A DNA stretch of 64,000 nt. Source: Mallotus nudiflorus (lineage: Eukaryota; Streptophyta; Magnoliopsida; Malpighiales; Euphorbiaceae). Shown here piece by piece: positions 1 through 11,316 of this stretch. Each line of letters starts with the position of its first letter. Positions within the stretch are counted from its first letter, which is position 1. The stretch covers positions 1,178,001-1,242,000 of the forward strand of contig CANTUR010000649.1 of the NCBI GenBank assembly GCA_947683625.1, written 5' to 3'. A program made the position numbers and the translations under genes. The notes under the pieces are model-generated. The model worked only from the letters and a program-made list of their open reading frames with translations, did no database searches and was not told where the DNA came from.

Positions 1-211
1 AACTAGTGATGTGATATTGAGGGGCGGATTGGGGGGAAAGGGTGGGGTTTGGAGCAGAAATTTGAATAGGTATAGGAATCCAAGTGGCAATGGTATTTGA
101 TATGGGTGAAGACTCTGGAATGGATGGGTTTCTATAAGGAAAAACGGCTTCAACAAACATCACATCTCTAGACACATATATTTTAGAAGTTGTTAGATCA
201 AACAATAGTAT
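1..211 (-). pseudogene. Ty1/copia pol remnant, segment after the integrase core
   Basis: Read on the minus strand, this piece matches the stretch of a Ty1/copia polyprotein between integrase core and reverse transcriptase. A short motif resembling KIYVSRDVMFVEAVFP is typical of that place. It continues the copia remnant at 3316-4410. The two were one sequence until the solo LTR at 212-3310 inserted, because both flanks carry the same AGTAT duplication. The piece runs off the left edge, so any RT and RNase H lie outside. No open frame is long enough to be functional. Confidence 0.75.
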
Positions 212-519
212 TGGAATAACCTTTAATTTTTAAATTATTTTAATATAAATCAAAATATACAATGTTAATAAATTTGAAAATTATACTTATTTATTTTATT
301 ATTTTATGGTTAATAATTATTATTTTATATTAAATTATATTTTCTATGTAAATATTTTTTTTGATACTTATTATTTTTAAATATTTAATTTACATTATTT
401 ATATTTATTATTTTGAATAGTATTATTTTAATAATATTAATTTATGTGCATTATTATTTCTATTATTATTATTATTATTATATACAAGCACAGAAAGAAA
501 AAAATGCAGCAAACCTTTA

Positions 520-740
520 TCTTTCCTGCACGTCCGATTCTTCCCCGTTGGTGTGCCTCCCTTGCTTTCGGCCGACCACCACCTCCTTCCCCATCTTCCC
601 CATCGCTGTCTGCACGTCGGAGCATCACCGGCATCAACAGAAATGATAGTGACATCAAGAGCTTCTCCCTCGTCATCGATCATTTTTCAACCACCATTTC
701 AAGCACCGCCAGTCTCAATTGACTCTCTGAGCTCCGGTGA
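520..740 (+). promoter_or_regulatory. GC-richer block downstream of the TA tract, probable start of the LTR leader (copy A)
   Basis: Just after TAT/TA-rich sequence (about 460-482) comes a pyrimidine-rich, GC-richer block of about 220 bp. Comparable blocks follow the TA tracts in copy B (about 4970-5230), copy C (about 43255-43500) and, in reverse, at about 10690-10925, 50080-50340, 58295-58560 and 60110-60345. The layout suggests a core promoter with transcription starting nearby, which would leave an R-U5 leader of about 2.5 kb. This is inferred from position and recurrence only. Confidence 0.4.
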
Positions 741-1787
741 AAACAATTCCAAGCTCCGTTTGAGCTTAAACTCGATTATTTATGAATTTTCTCAATTTTT
801 CATTTTTGAGCTTTAAGCTTTTCTAATTTTTTTCGGTTGAATCTTGTTGATTCATGCAATCTTCCTTAACAAATGTTGATCCTTGTTGCTTGAGCTTCAT
901 GAATATATTTTTTTTTATAATTTTTAGACTTTATTTTATTTTTGGTGAATTTTTTATTATTTTATTTAATTTTCATAAATTAATTATTTAAATTATAAAA
1001 TTGGTTGATTTAGTGTTATTATGAGTTGTTATTAATTTTAGTGTTGAGAAAATAATTTTTGGGATTATTATATAATTTTTATGAATATTTTTAGTTTATG
1101 TAAATATTGAAAAATTAAGTTAAGTATGTATTTTTTTTGAAATTATTGGTTAAATATCTATTTTAGATGATATTAGTATATTATATGTTGATAAAATAAT
1201 TTTAATGATTTTATAGAATTTTTGAGGAAATTATTTAGTATTATGTGTATTTTGATTTACTAGGGTAATTGTGTAATTTTGTTAAAATTATAGTTAAATA
1301 ATATGTTTTAATTGGTTTTAGAATTATTTAAGGTAATAAAATGATTTTTATAAATTATTTACTATTTTTAACTAATTAATACTAATTTTTGAAAATTATT
1401 TTCAAATAATTTATTATTTACTAAATTGGTAATTAAATAGGTTTTAATAAATTTTAATATATATTTAGGCTATTTATGTTATTTGAATATATAAAAGTGA
1501 TTTTTACTATTTATAGTGAATTATTGAGAAATTTGATTTTAATAATATTATATTATTATTTTGGGATTTTTACTTAATTATTATGAAAATAATTATATTT
1601 AGTGTTTTAAAGTTTAAATATGTTATATTTTGAGGATATTTGTGGAAATTATTGATTTTTGATATATTTAATGTATTATTTGATTTTTGGTGAATTGTTG
1701 ACTTTAGTTGGGAATTGTGTAGTTCGGGGTCCCAACCGAAGGTGTTGAATATTCTGTGTTTTGAAGTGTATTTTCTTGTTGGACCGG

Positions 1788-1834
1788 CTCTACTTTTTAG
1801 TAGAGAGATGTCCATTTTACAGAGGAAGCTCTGT
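1788..1834 (+). other. Twin hairpin in the LTR leader (copy A)
   Basis: Hairpin 1 (1788-1805) is CTCTACT, loop TTTT, AGTAGAG. Hairpin 2 (1819-1834) is ACAGAG, loop GAAG, CTCTGT. The spacer contains GATGTCCATTTT. The same pair occurs in copy B and in both LTRs of the young element. The seventh pair of hairpin 1 is T:A here but C:G in the young element, a compensatory change. A packaging, dimerisation or translation role in the RNA leader is possible but unproven. Confidence 0.6.
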
Positions 1835-2054
1835 CGAATTTTTGGTAGAATTCTTGTAAAACATGACATCGGGTCGATCTTGAAATTCTGTGTCTGTTTG
1901 AGTTTTCAATCCTCCGTTAGAGTCTTCTTTTAGAAATTCTTAGAATATTAACTTAGATTTATTATGATATTATTATTATTTTATTGTTTAGTTATTCCGA
2001 GACCGAGGCCTAGTGAACTGGGCTCGTCAAACTAGTCTCGAAGAGTGCAAACTT

Positions 2055-2964
2055 GTGAGTTATTATTTTATATATACGTCGCATTAGGATGCATGTTTTA
2101 GTATATATTCATGTTTTGATTTGTATTTATTCATAAATTGTTTCATTAAAATGTTTAGTATATATTAGGTATATTTTTAATATATTTTTGATATATTTCT
2201 AAATAAATGCATGTTTTACTTTTAATAAATACTTAGAATGTTTTTAAGTATATTATTGGTTTATTTTTAGTATATTTCATGGTTGATTTGAATTTATTTG
2301 ACATATATATACTCGAAATATACTTATTTTATTTTAGTTATATTTCTAGTATATATATGATTTATTTTATCATTATGACTATTATTATGCATTATTTATT
2401 TTCTCGTATGAATGTTTTATTTAAATGAAGGATATCGATAGAACGTGCTATCTAGTGGGCTGCATTAGGACCGTGTACGTACCGGTGTGATAGATGTAGG
2501 GTTGAGTGAGGATTACTTGTGGTAATTATGATTTGATTGAGATTGATTGATCGATTGATTTGAGATGTGATATGATTGATAGTGTGGTTGCTGAAGCTCA
2601 GTTAACCTAGTTTCTTGGGACCAATCACATTGACAATCAGACTGCTGGAGCTCGGTTGACTTAGTGTATCGGGGTCAGTCTACTGTCTATATGGAATAAC
2701 TGAATTTATTTGGAATTAAGTGAGTCTGTATGGCTAAAGTGATATTGTTGATTGAGGTTGCGTTTAAATAGGGTTCTATTTGATTCTTCATAAACATATG
2801 TTTTTCAATATTTATATAAAGTGATTTTCAGCATCTGTGTGAAATGCTTGTATATATATTTATTATATACGAATGATTGATTGCATTTGACATTAGGAAA
2901 TGCATGTATATATATTATAACAATTCACTCAGTGAGGTCTGACTCCGCTCAATTAATTTTTTAG
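2055..2964 (+). other. Candidate leader intron in LTR copy A
   Basis: A GTGAGT donor lies at 2055-2060. A TTTTTTAG acceptor preceded by CTCAAT ends at 2964. Equivalent donor and acceptor pairs occur in the other LTR copies, including the diverged young element. The enclosed sequence holds two copies of an LTR module with CGGTTGACTTAGTG (about 2590-2690). Splicing itself cannot be seen from DNA. Confidence 0.4.
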
Positions 2965-3315
2965 GAGATTCTTCTTCAGACCTCAGCAGTAGGCCTATCC
3001 ACTGGATTTCTTCAGCCCCGACTTGTTTATGTAAACTATTTACTTGATTTTTTCTATACTCTAGAAAACTGCAGTAGTGAGTTGTATCTAGTTTTACTGT
3101 ATGTTAATTGTAATTTCAGAGGCCTTTCTCTACATATTGTGTAATATATATTTTATTTTTTGATATGACAAAAAGTTTGGATTTGAGATTTTAATTATTG
3201 CATATTTTATTTATTATTGCATGCTTTTTTTAAGGCTTGCTACGGGTTCTGGATTCGAAAGAATTTTCGTTTCCTAACGCCGATCATGACTCCCGATTTA
3301 GGTCATAACAAGTAT

Positions 3316-4410
3316 GCACTTTGAGATAAATGAGTAGCCAATAAAAACACATAGTTTTGAGTTGAATTATAATTTATTAGCTTTGTATGGATGGAGCTAG
3401 GGATAATACAAATACCCAAATATTTTTTAATTTTGCATAATTCGGTGCCTTGTGAAATATTTTTTCATAGGGTGATAACAGATGAAGTATTGGAGAAGGC
3501 ATCCTATTAATTAAAGAAACTGAGATGGAAAAGGCATAGGACCAATACTTTGTAGGAATATATGCATGTGACAATAGGGTTAGACTAGTTTTAACTATAT
3601 GAAGATACTTACAGTTTGATATACCATTATGCTCAGGAGTATATAGTGGCATTGAGCGGTGTGAAATGCCATAAGTTGACAAAAATTTCAACAAAGACAT
3701 ATGCTCACCTCTATTGTTAGAATATAGAGTTTTAATGGTTTGATTAAAGTGATTCTTAACAACTTATTTGAAATGAATGAACACTTCATTGACATCATAT
3801 TTATTTATCAAGGGGTAAAACTACATGAATTTGGTGTTGTGATATATAAAAATGACATTGTATTTCAAACTATCAACTAAAACAATTGGTGAGGTCTATA
3901 CAATAGAATATAAGATTTGTAATGGATGTGAGGAAGTGATTGTTGAAGTTGAAAGCATTAATTTATGATTCTTATTGCAAAGAAATGCATTGCAGATATA
4001 ATCAAAAGAAAAATATGAAGATAAACATAATTTTTTTTTGGAAACGATATGCTTGAGAATTGAAAGTGACGAGTGGCCAAGTTTGTGATGCCAATCAGAG
4101 GAAGAAGCTTTGATAGCAAAGAGATTGGTTTTAGGCCACTTATATACCTCATCTTTAGGTTTTCCTTGCAATAGTATTTCCTCGGTGTGAAGTTCCTTTA
4201 TAAGAAAAGAGTTTGGTAAGAATTCAATAAAAGCATTATTTGTATTGCAAAATTGGTTCAACAACACTTATTGGGAAGTAAGTGTTGTTGAACCAGTATG
4301 AGTAATAAATAACTTTATGTCATTTCCAATCACCAAATCATCATTGCCACTATATGGAGTGCGAAGTGACAGGTTCTCTAGGTCAGTAGCTATATGATGT
4401 AAGGCTCCAC
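3316..4410 (-). pseudogene. Ty1/copia pol remnant: protease end, GAG-pre-integrase and integrase core
   Basis: Minus-strand reading from 4410 leftwards gives, in order: the end of the retropepsin region; a GAG-pre-integrase domain with the family WHH-x-LGH motif (WHHKLGHSS, within 3896-4267); and an integrase core piece (3377-3700) with PLYTPEHNGI and NRMPSPILHLLSPYE, which are typical copia motifs. The frames are broken by stops and small indels, so no complete protein is encoded. Upstream it joins 11317-12353 across the solo LTR at 4411-11316. Downstream it joins 1-211 across copy A. Confidence 0.88.
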
Positions 4411-6259
4411 TGTCATGATCCAAACCGGAAGTTATGACCGATGATAGGGAACGAGAATTCTGTAATATCCCGAGATTTTAAATAATTTTAAACTGTATCG
4501 GGAAATACAATGTTAATAATTTTAATATATATTTATGGTTATTTAATTAGTTGGTTATTTATTAAAGTTATTTTTAATTATTTTAAGTTTCCTACGTAAA
4601 ATTTTTTCGAGAATTTTATTTTTGGAAAAATTAAAACCTAAATAAATAATTATTAATTATATTGATCGGTTTCGTGAAATTGCATGAGTCCATGCACGAT
4701 TGTAATTGTCGTATTAAAATATATACATATACATGCATATATAGACACATATTTAATAAATTAGGGTTTATTTTTTTTAATTAAACCTATATTATATAGT
4801 TTTGATAAATTAATGTGTGTTATATATATGTATATGTATATAGATATTATTATTTTAACATGTGGTGTGTAATTATTTTTGAATATTATATTAATATATT
4901 ATAATAATTAAAGTTAAAGTTACCTATATATATATATATACAAAATAATGAAGTTTGATTTATTTACGATTTGTGCCATCGTCTCCTTCAACCAAGCTCT
5001 CGACGCCATTCTCCTCTCCGGCCGTTGCAACTCCCGTTTTCTTACCTTCGGAGTGCCTCTTAACCAACCACCACCCTCCCAAGCTTCCTCCGCTACCTTC
5101 TCTTCCTTTTTCACGCAAGTTTTGGCCGTGAAAAGCCAAGGAAGCCAAAAATCACACTCAATGCCGATCAAGCATTTTTCGGCCACCATTTTGAACACCG
5201 CCGGTCTCTATCTTCTCCTTGAGCTCCCTTGAGTTCATTTCCAACTTGATTTCGTGTGATTTGGTCTAGATTTTCCTTGGTTTTCAATTTTTAATTTCGG
5301 CCTATATGAGTTCTTGATTTTTTTGAACTTTTATTCTAATGATTCAAGCTAACTTCCTTCATAAAGATTGATCCTCTTAGCTTAATCTACATGCTGTAAT
5401 TTTTGTGGAATTTTTGGAAATTATTTTGATTTTTGTGAATTTTTTATTATTTTATTAATATTTTCTAATTTTTGTAAATTAATTAAATAAATTATGAAAT
5501 TGTGATTTATGGTGTTTATAGATGTTAAAATGAATTTTAGAAATTTATTTTTAATTTTTATGATTTTTGTATAATTATTATGAATTTATTTAGTTTAGGT
5601 GATTTTTAGAAAATTAGGTTAATTAGGTATTTTGTTAAAATTAATTGTATAGTTATTGATTTTATTGAATTATATGTTGAGAAATTAATTTTTGAGTAAT
5701 TATATTATTTTTAGTGAATTTTTGTATAATTATAGTGAATTATGTGAAATTATATATAACTAGGGGTATTTTGATACTAAATTGGTTTTAATAGTTATTT
5801 GAGGTATAAAAATGATTTTTACAAATTATTTAGTATTTTTAACTAATTAAAACTATTTTTCATAAATTATTTTCAAATTATATATAATATACTATTTTTA
5901 TAAATAATGAGTTTTTAATGATTTTTAATATGTTTTTGGGCTAAATACGTAATTTGGATTTATAAAATGAATTTTGGTTAATATTTATGAATTTATCGAG
6001 AATTGTTGATTTTGATAATATTTTATTTAAAATTAAGGTTTTATGGTAATTATCGGTTAAATAATTATTTTTAGTGTTTTAAATATCTAATTTGCTATAT
6101 TTTGATTATTAAGGGGTATTTTTGGTATTTCTAGCATTTTCATGTGTTCTGTGATACCTTGTGAATTGAGAACCTCGGTCGGTGAAATTATAGTTTGGAA
6201 GTCCGATTGAGGAGTTGTGTGATTGTGTATTCTCAAAGTGTATTTTCTTGCAGGACCGA

Positions 6260-6307
6260 CTCTACTTTCTGAGTAGAGAGATGTCCATTTTACAGAGGAG
6301 ACTCTGT
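6260..6307 (+). other. Twin hairpin in the LTR leader (copy B)
   Basis: Hairpin 1 (6260-6278) is CTCTACT, loop TTCTG, AGTAGAG. Hairpin 2 (6292-6307) is ACAGAG, loop GAGA, CTCTGT. The GAGA loop fits a GNRA tetraloop. The stems match copy A and the young element although loop and spacer sequences differ. Confidence 0.6.
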
Positions 6308-6508
6308 CAAAATTTTGATAGATTTTTCGTAAAACGTGACAACCGGTCCGAGTTCAATTTTAAATTTTTAATTGAGTCTTTCCGTAGTAATTCTAGAATC
6401 TTAGAGTTAGAATTTATTCTGATGGTTGTTATTTTATTTTTCTAGCTGTGCTGAGACTGAGGCCTAACGGACCAGGCCTGCCAAGTCTATCTCGAGGAAT
6501 GCACACCA

Positions 6509-8029
6509 GTGAGTTATTATATTGTATATATATGCATTGCATATAGGATGCATCACTTATGGTTTTTCATTTTCATTATATGTTTTTAAAGTAATTTAAA
6601 TTATAATATTTTTGATATATCTAAGGTTTGTATTTTTGTATATATATGCATGTTAAATATTTATGCATGTTATTTTGATATATGCACGTAAAATAATTAG
6701 GTGTATGTTTAATACATTTTAGTATATATACATGTTTTAAATGTACATTTAGTCATAATTATTTTATTGAATGATTAGTATATTTTAGGTATAGTTTCAG
6801 TATATTTTAGGTTTATTCTTAAATAATTGCATGTTATATTATGAACCTACACTTAAATTGTTTTTAAGTTTATTTTTGGTATATTTTTTATATATTTCCA
6901 AATAAATGCACGTTTTATTATTGATTTAAACCTAACATATTAATGGTATACTTAGGGTTTATTTGTAATATATGCATGCTAGAATATTAGGTTTTTTTTT
7001 GTTGTATAATTGTGAATATATGTCAAACCTAAATGCATGTTTTAGTACATATACATATTTAAATGAATATTTATGCATAATTGTTTTGTTAAATGATTTG
7101 TGTACTTGGGGTATATCTTTAGTATATTGAGGTACTTTTTTAAGCAAATGCATGATATATTATTAGAATGCACTTAAATTGTTTTTAATTATATTAATTG
7201 TTTATCTTTAGTATATTTCATGTTTTATTTGACATATATATACCAGAAATATACTTGATATATTTTAGGTATATTTCTAATATATATATGGTTGATTTTA
7301 CTATTATGAGTATCATTCTACATTAATTATTTTCTAAATGAATGATTTATTTTAAATGAAGGATATCGATAGAACGTGCTACCTAGTGGGCAACACTAGG
7401 ACCGTGTATGTACTGGTGCGATAGATCAGGGTTGAGTGAGAATCAATTGTGGTGATTATAATTGATTTAATTAATTTTATTAAGATTGATGGTGTGATTA
7501 ATAGTGTGATTGCGGGGCCAATCACATTGACAGTAAGACTGCTGGAGCTCGGTTGACTTAGTGTCTCGGGGCCAGTCTACTGTCCATAATGGAATAAATG
7601 ATCTATTGATTTGATTGAGATGTGAGGTGATAGATAGTGTGATTGTTGGAGCTCGATTGACTAAGTGTCTCAGGGCCAATCACACTGATAGCCAAACTGC
7701 GGGAGCTCGGTTGACTTAGTGTCTCAGGGCCAATCTACTGTCCAGATTGGAATAAGTGTTCTATTTGGAATCAAGTGAGCCTGTATGGCTATAGTGATGA
7801 TGGGGTTGATTGAGGTTGCGATTATTAAGGTTCTATGGATCCTTCATGAATTAAACTAAACGTTTTCTGCATTTAGTATATTTATATAAGCAGAGTTGGC
7901 ATATGTGTGGAATGTGTGAATATACATATATATATGTGAATGCATGATTGGATATGTTTTAGATTGCATGTATATATAGTATAATAATTCACTCAATGAG
8001 GTCTGACCCCCCTCAATTATTTTTTTCAG
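6509..8029 (+). other. Candidate leader intron in LTR copy B
   Basis: A CA|GTGAGT donor lies at 6509-6514. The acceptor is ATTTTTTTCAG ending at 8029, preceded by CCTCAATT, a plausible branch region. The interval is 1521 bp, longer than in copy A mainly because of extra module copies and AT-rich sequence. Confidence 0.4.
7500..7745 (+). repeat. Iterated module inside the LTR (copy B)
   Basis: A module containing GAGCTCGGTTGACTTAGTG followed by TCTCGGGGCCA recurs about every 70-90 bp, in roughly four degenerate copies. The same module appears twice in copy A (about 2590-2690), twice in copy C (about 45440-45525), twice near 46622-46730 and three times in each LTR of the young element. Copy number therefore varies while the core is kept. 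Confidence 0.65.
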
Positions 8030-11000
8030 GAGATCCTATATCGTCAGACCTTAGTAGTAGAGTTCCTCGTCGGTATCCTTCCGTCCTGGCTATTTTATGT
8101 AAATGTATATTTTGAACTTTGAATTGTATTCTAGAAATTGCAGAAGTAGTGTTATTGTATCAGAAGAGTATTATTTTTATTTTGATATTAAATACTCTGA
8201 GAATTTGTATTTAAGCACTATACGAATATATATTCATTTATAAAAGGAATTAGAGTATTCATTTTATATATTGATTTAGAAAATTTTAATTCTATCATAC
8301 TTTTTATTTATTCATTGCATGGTTTTACTTCCTAAGGCTTACTACGGGTTCCAGATTCGAAAGAATTTCCGTTCTCTAGTGCCGGTCATGACTCCTAGTT
8401 TGGGTCGTGACAAATTCTTTCGAATTCAGAACCCGTAGCAAACCTTAAAAATAAAAACGCATGCAATAAATAAATAAAAATTGTCAGAATTAAAACTTTA
8501 ACCAATATAAAAATAAATACTTAAACGTCATATCAAAATAAAAATATTCATATAATATTCAAATACAGGTCTCAAATGCAAAATAATACTCTGCTGATAC
8601 AATAACATTACTACTGCAGTCTCTAGAGTACAATAAGAGTTCAAATAATAAAATTACATAATCTAGCCAGGGCTGAAGATGACCGACAAAAAGGTCTACT
8701 ACTGAGGTCTGAAGAAGAAGAATCTCCTATAAAAAAAATATTGAGGGGAATCAAACCTTACTGAGTGAATTATTATATTATATATATATGCAATCTAAAT
8801 TCATATACATTCAAGCATTAGTATATATATATATACACACACACACACACATTTCACATAGATGTTGAAATTCATTTTTATATATTATGAAATACATAAA
8901 ATTATTTTAGTTAAAGAACCAGAGCAGAACCTTAATAGTTCACAACCTCGATCATAAAAGTCAATAGCCAACTATCTTATCCAAAACTCCAAGCATTCAT
9001 TTATCCAACCTAAGGTAGTAGACTAGCCCCGAGTATACTAGGTCAATAGAGAATCTAAAATCATCCTTTCCAATAACCAACACCTTGATAAACAAATAAC
9101 AAATTATCAACCTAATTCTACCGTATTGTCGCGCAACAGTCCTAGCATAGCCCACTAGGTAACACATTCTACTGCTATCCTTCAAATCAATTGTACATTT
9201 ATGGAAATAATAAAATGCATTATTTAAACATAATGACATTCATTTAAAAAGAATATACCACTGATATACCAAATGTATACTGACAATATACTAAATGTAT
9301 ACTAAACATATACCAGATATATATACCACACATATACCTAAATAAACCATAAATATACCAAAAATATACTAGGTATATATTAAAAATATAACATGCATAT
9401 ATAATGATATATACAAAAAATATACTAAAAGTATACCACAAATATACTAAATCATTTAATGAAATAATTCATATTTAAACTCATTATGGAAATATGAAAG
9501 CTTGAATTCATGCATTCTATATGCAATGCATATATAAAATAATAACTCACAAGTTTACGCTCTTCGAGACAGACCCGACTGGTTTGGTCCTCTAAACCTC
9601 AGTCTCGATGCAACTAGAAAAATAAATAATAATAACAATCAGAATAAATTCCTAACTTATACATCTAAGAATTCTAAAGGAAGACATCTCTATATTGAAA
9701 AATAGAATTGATCCTGCAAGCAACACATTTCTATATTCACAATAGCACAACACCTCGGGTTGGGACCTTAGACTATATAAATTCCCAACCGAGGTTCATA
9801 ATTCACCAAAAATCAATATTAAATAATAAATATAATAAAAATCATTAAATTCCATAAATATCAATAAAATACCTAAATACAATATATTTAAATAACAAAA
9901 ACATCAAATATAATTATTTTCACATTAATTAAAAAAAATCTCAAATAAATTATAATATTAATAAAAATCTAATTTTTTAAATATTTGATATAAAATGGTA
10001 AAATTTACAATTAATTACTTAAATAGTCCAAATATATATTAAAAATAGTTAAAAATTCATTTAATCACAAAAATAGTCAATAAATTTATTATTTGAATAT
10101 ATTTTCCAAAATTAGTATTAATTAGTTTAAAATAGTAAATAATTCATAACAATTATTTTAATACTATTTATTATTCCAAAATTATTTAAAACATATTATT
10201 TAACTATAATTTCAATAAAAACATATAATTTACCCATAAATCCAAAAATTACACAATACCTAAATATTATTAAAAAATTAATCAAAATTACTAAAAATTA
10301 GTGAAAATTTATTTTCTCATTCTCAAAGCTAATAATTTACATTAACTATACAATTTATCATTAATTTCTATACAAAATATATGAATCACATAATTAATAA
10401 AAATTTATTTTTAATTATAAAAATTCAATATTTACCCATAATTCAAATAAATTCAAAAAAATAAAATAAAAATATATTTAGGAAGCTTAAGTTTCATACA
10501 TCAACATTTCCAAAAGAAATATTCAAGAAACATTCAAACTCAAGCTTAAAAAAAATAAAAACCCTAAATGGTATAAACTAAAACTTAGAGAAAACTCACA
10601 ATTCGAATGTCATAGAGTTGAAACGACTTAAGAATCGAGAAGTACACGTAGAGTGAAGTCTAATGAGCCCAAAAACTCAAGCTAAAATGACCAAAAATCC
10701 GCCGGAGCTATAGTAACAACCTCTCGTCGAAGCTCACTGGTGGCAACGGGAAGGTGAGGGAGGAAGGTGGTGAGCTTGGGTGGCGGTCCGGTGGCTGTAG
10801 GTGGAGCTTGGACGGTGCTATGTGACTCGGCAATGGCGAAAGGTAGTAAGGAAAGAAGAAGAAGAAGAAGAAGAAGAAGAAGAAGAAGGAAAAGAAAATA
10901 GGTGGGGAAGGTTTGACCAGAAGAAACAAAATGTTTTCGACTCTTTATATATATATATTAATTAATTAATTAATTAATTAAAAACTCAACACATATACAT

Positions 11001-11062
11001 ATACATATATATACACAACACAAAGATCCACATACACTATACACATGCACATGCATAGTAAA

Positions 11063-11070
11063 ATAATAAC

Positions 11071-11141
<71 letters not shown>
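11063..11141. repeat. (ATA)n microsatellite
   Basis: About 79 bp of nearly pure AAT/ATA trinucleotide repeat inside LTR copy D, just outside its TA-rich promoter-like tract. A GAA run lies about 200 bp away at 10857-10887. Confidence 0.95.
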
Positions 11142-11142
<1 letters not shown>

Positions 11143-11316
11143 TTTAACAAAAAAATAATAATACTAATATCCAAATAATATCCTTTATGTAAGAAAATAT
11201 TTAAACCAATATAATTAAATAATATTAACCAATATTAATATTTAAAAATTTAAAATATTATTAACACTGCATATCTCAAAATATATTTTTATAATTTAAA
11301 ATATTGGGTCGTTACA

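Larger units (their letters stand above)
212..3310 (+). mobile_element. Solo LTR of a long-LTR Ty3/gypsy element, copy A
   Basis: A 3.1-kb sequence that begins like the other gypsy LTRs here (TGGAATAACC, compare TGTAATATCC at 4461) and ends GGTCATAACA (compare GGTCGTGACA at 8403-8412). A perfect 5-bp duplication AGTAT flanks it at 207-211 and 3311-3315, and copia coding sequence continues on both sides. No internal region or second LTR is present, so it is a solo LTR left by LTR-LTR recombination. It contains an AT-rich U3, a GC-richer block (about 520-740), a twin hairpin (1788-1834) and candidate splice sites (2055 and 2964). Small open frames at 413-816 and 1570-1933 are not conserved as protein between copies, so I do not call them genes. 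Confidence 0.92.
4461..8412 (+). mobile_element. Solo LTR, plus strand, copy B, nested in copy D
   Basis: The longest LTR in the window (3952 bp), from TGTAATATCC to GGTCGTGACA. A perfect AATTC duplication lies at 4456-4460 and 8413-8417, and both flanks are LTR copy D. No internal gypsy sequence accompanies it, so it is a solo LTR. It carries the GC-richer leader block, the twin hairpin (6260-6307), the candidate intron (6509-8029) and about four copies of the intron module (about 7500-7745). The open frame at 4948-5232 is not matched as protein in other copies and is probably spurious. Confidence 0.93.
4411..11316 (-). mobile_element. Solo LTR, minus strand, copy D, split by copy B
   Basis: A minus-strand gypsy LTR starting TGTCATGATC at 4411 and ending GTCGTTACA at 11316, with a perfect TCCAC duplication at 4406-4410 and 11317-11321. 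It is in two pieces, 4411-4460 and 8413-11316 (about 2.95 kb in all), because copy B inserted about 50 bp from its edge. Flanking copia coding sequence resumes on both sides. It is more decayed than copies A and B: the twin hairpin at about 9690-9710 is no longer complementary. It also contains a GAA run (10857-10887) and a long ATA run (11063-11141). Confidence 0.9.

Noticed and set aside
413..816. Overlapping small open frames in LTR copy A
   Set aside because: They lie in the GC-richer leader block; frames and residues are not kept in the matching blocks of other LTRs.
4948..5232. 94-codon open frame in LTR copy B
   Set aside because: Same leader block; no domain and no protein-level conservation between copies.
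9244..9441. Tyr/Ile-rich 65-codon frame as a membrane protein
   Set aside because: Made of ATATAC-type repeats in an AT-rich LTR; composition alone explains it.
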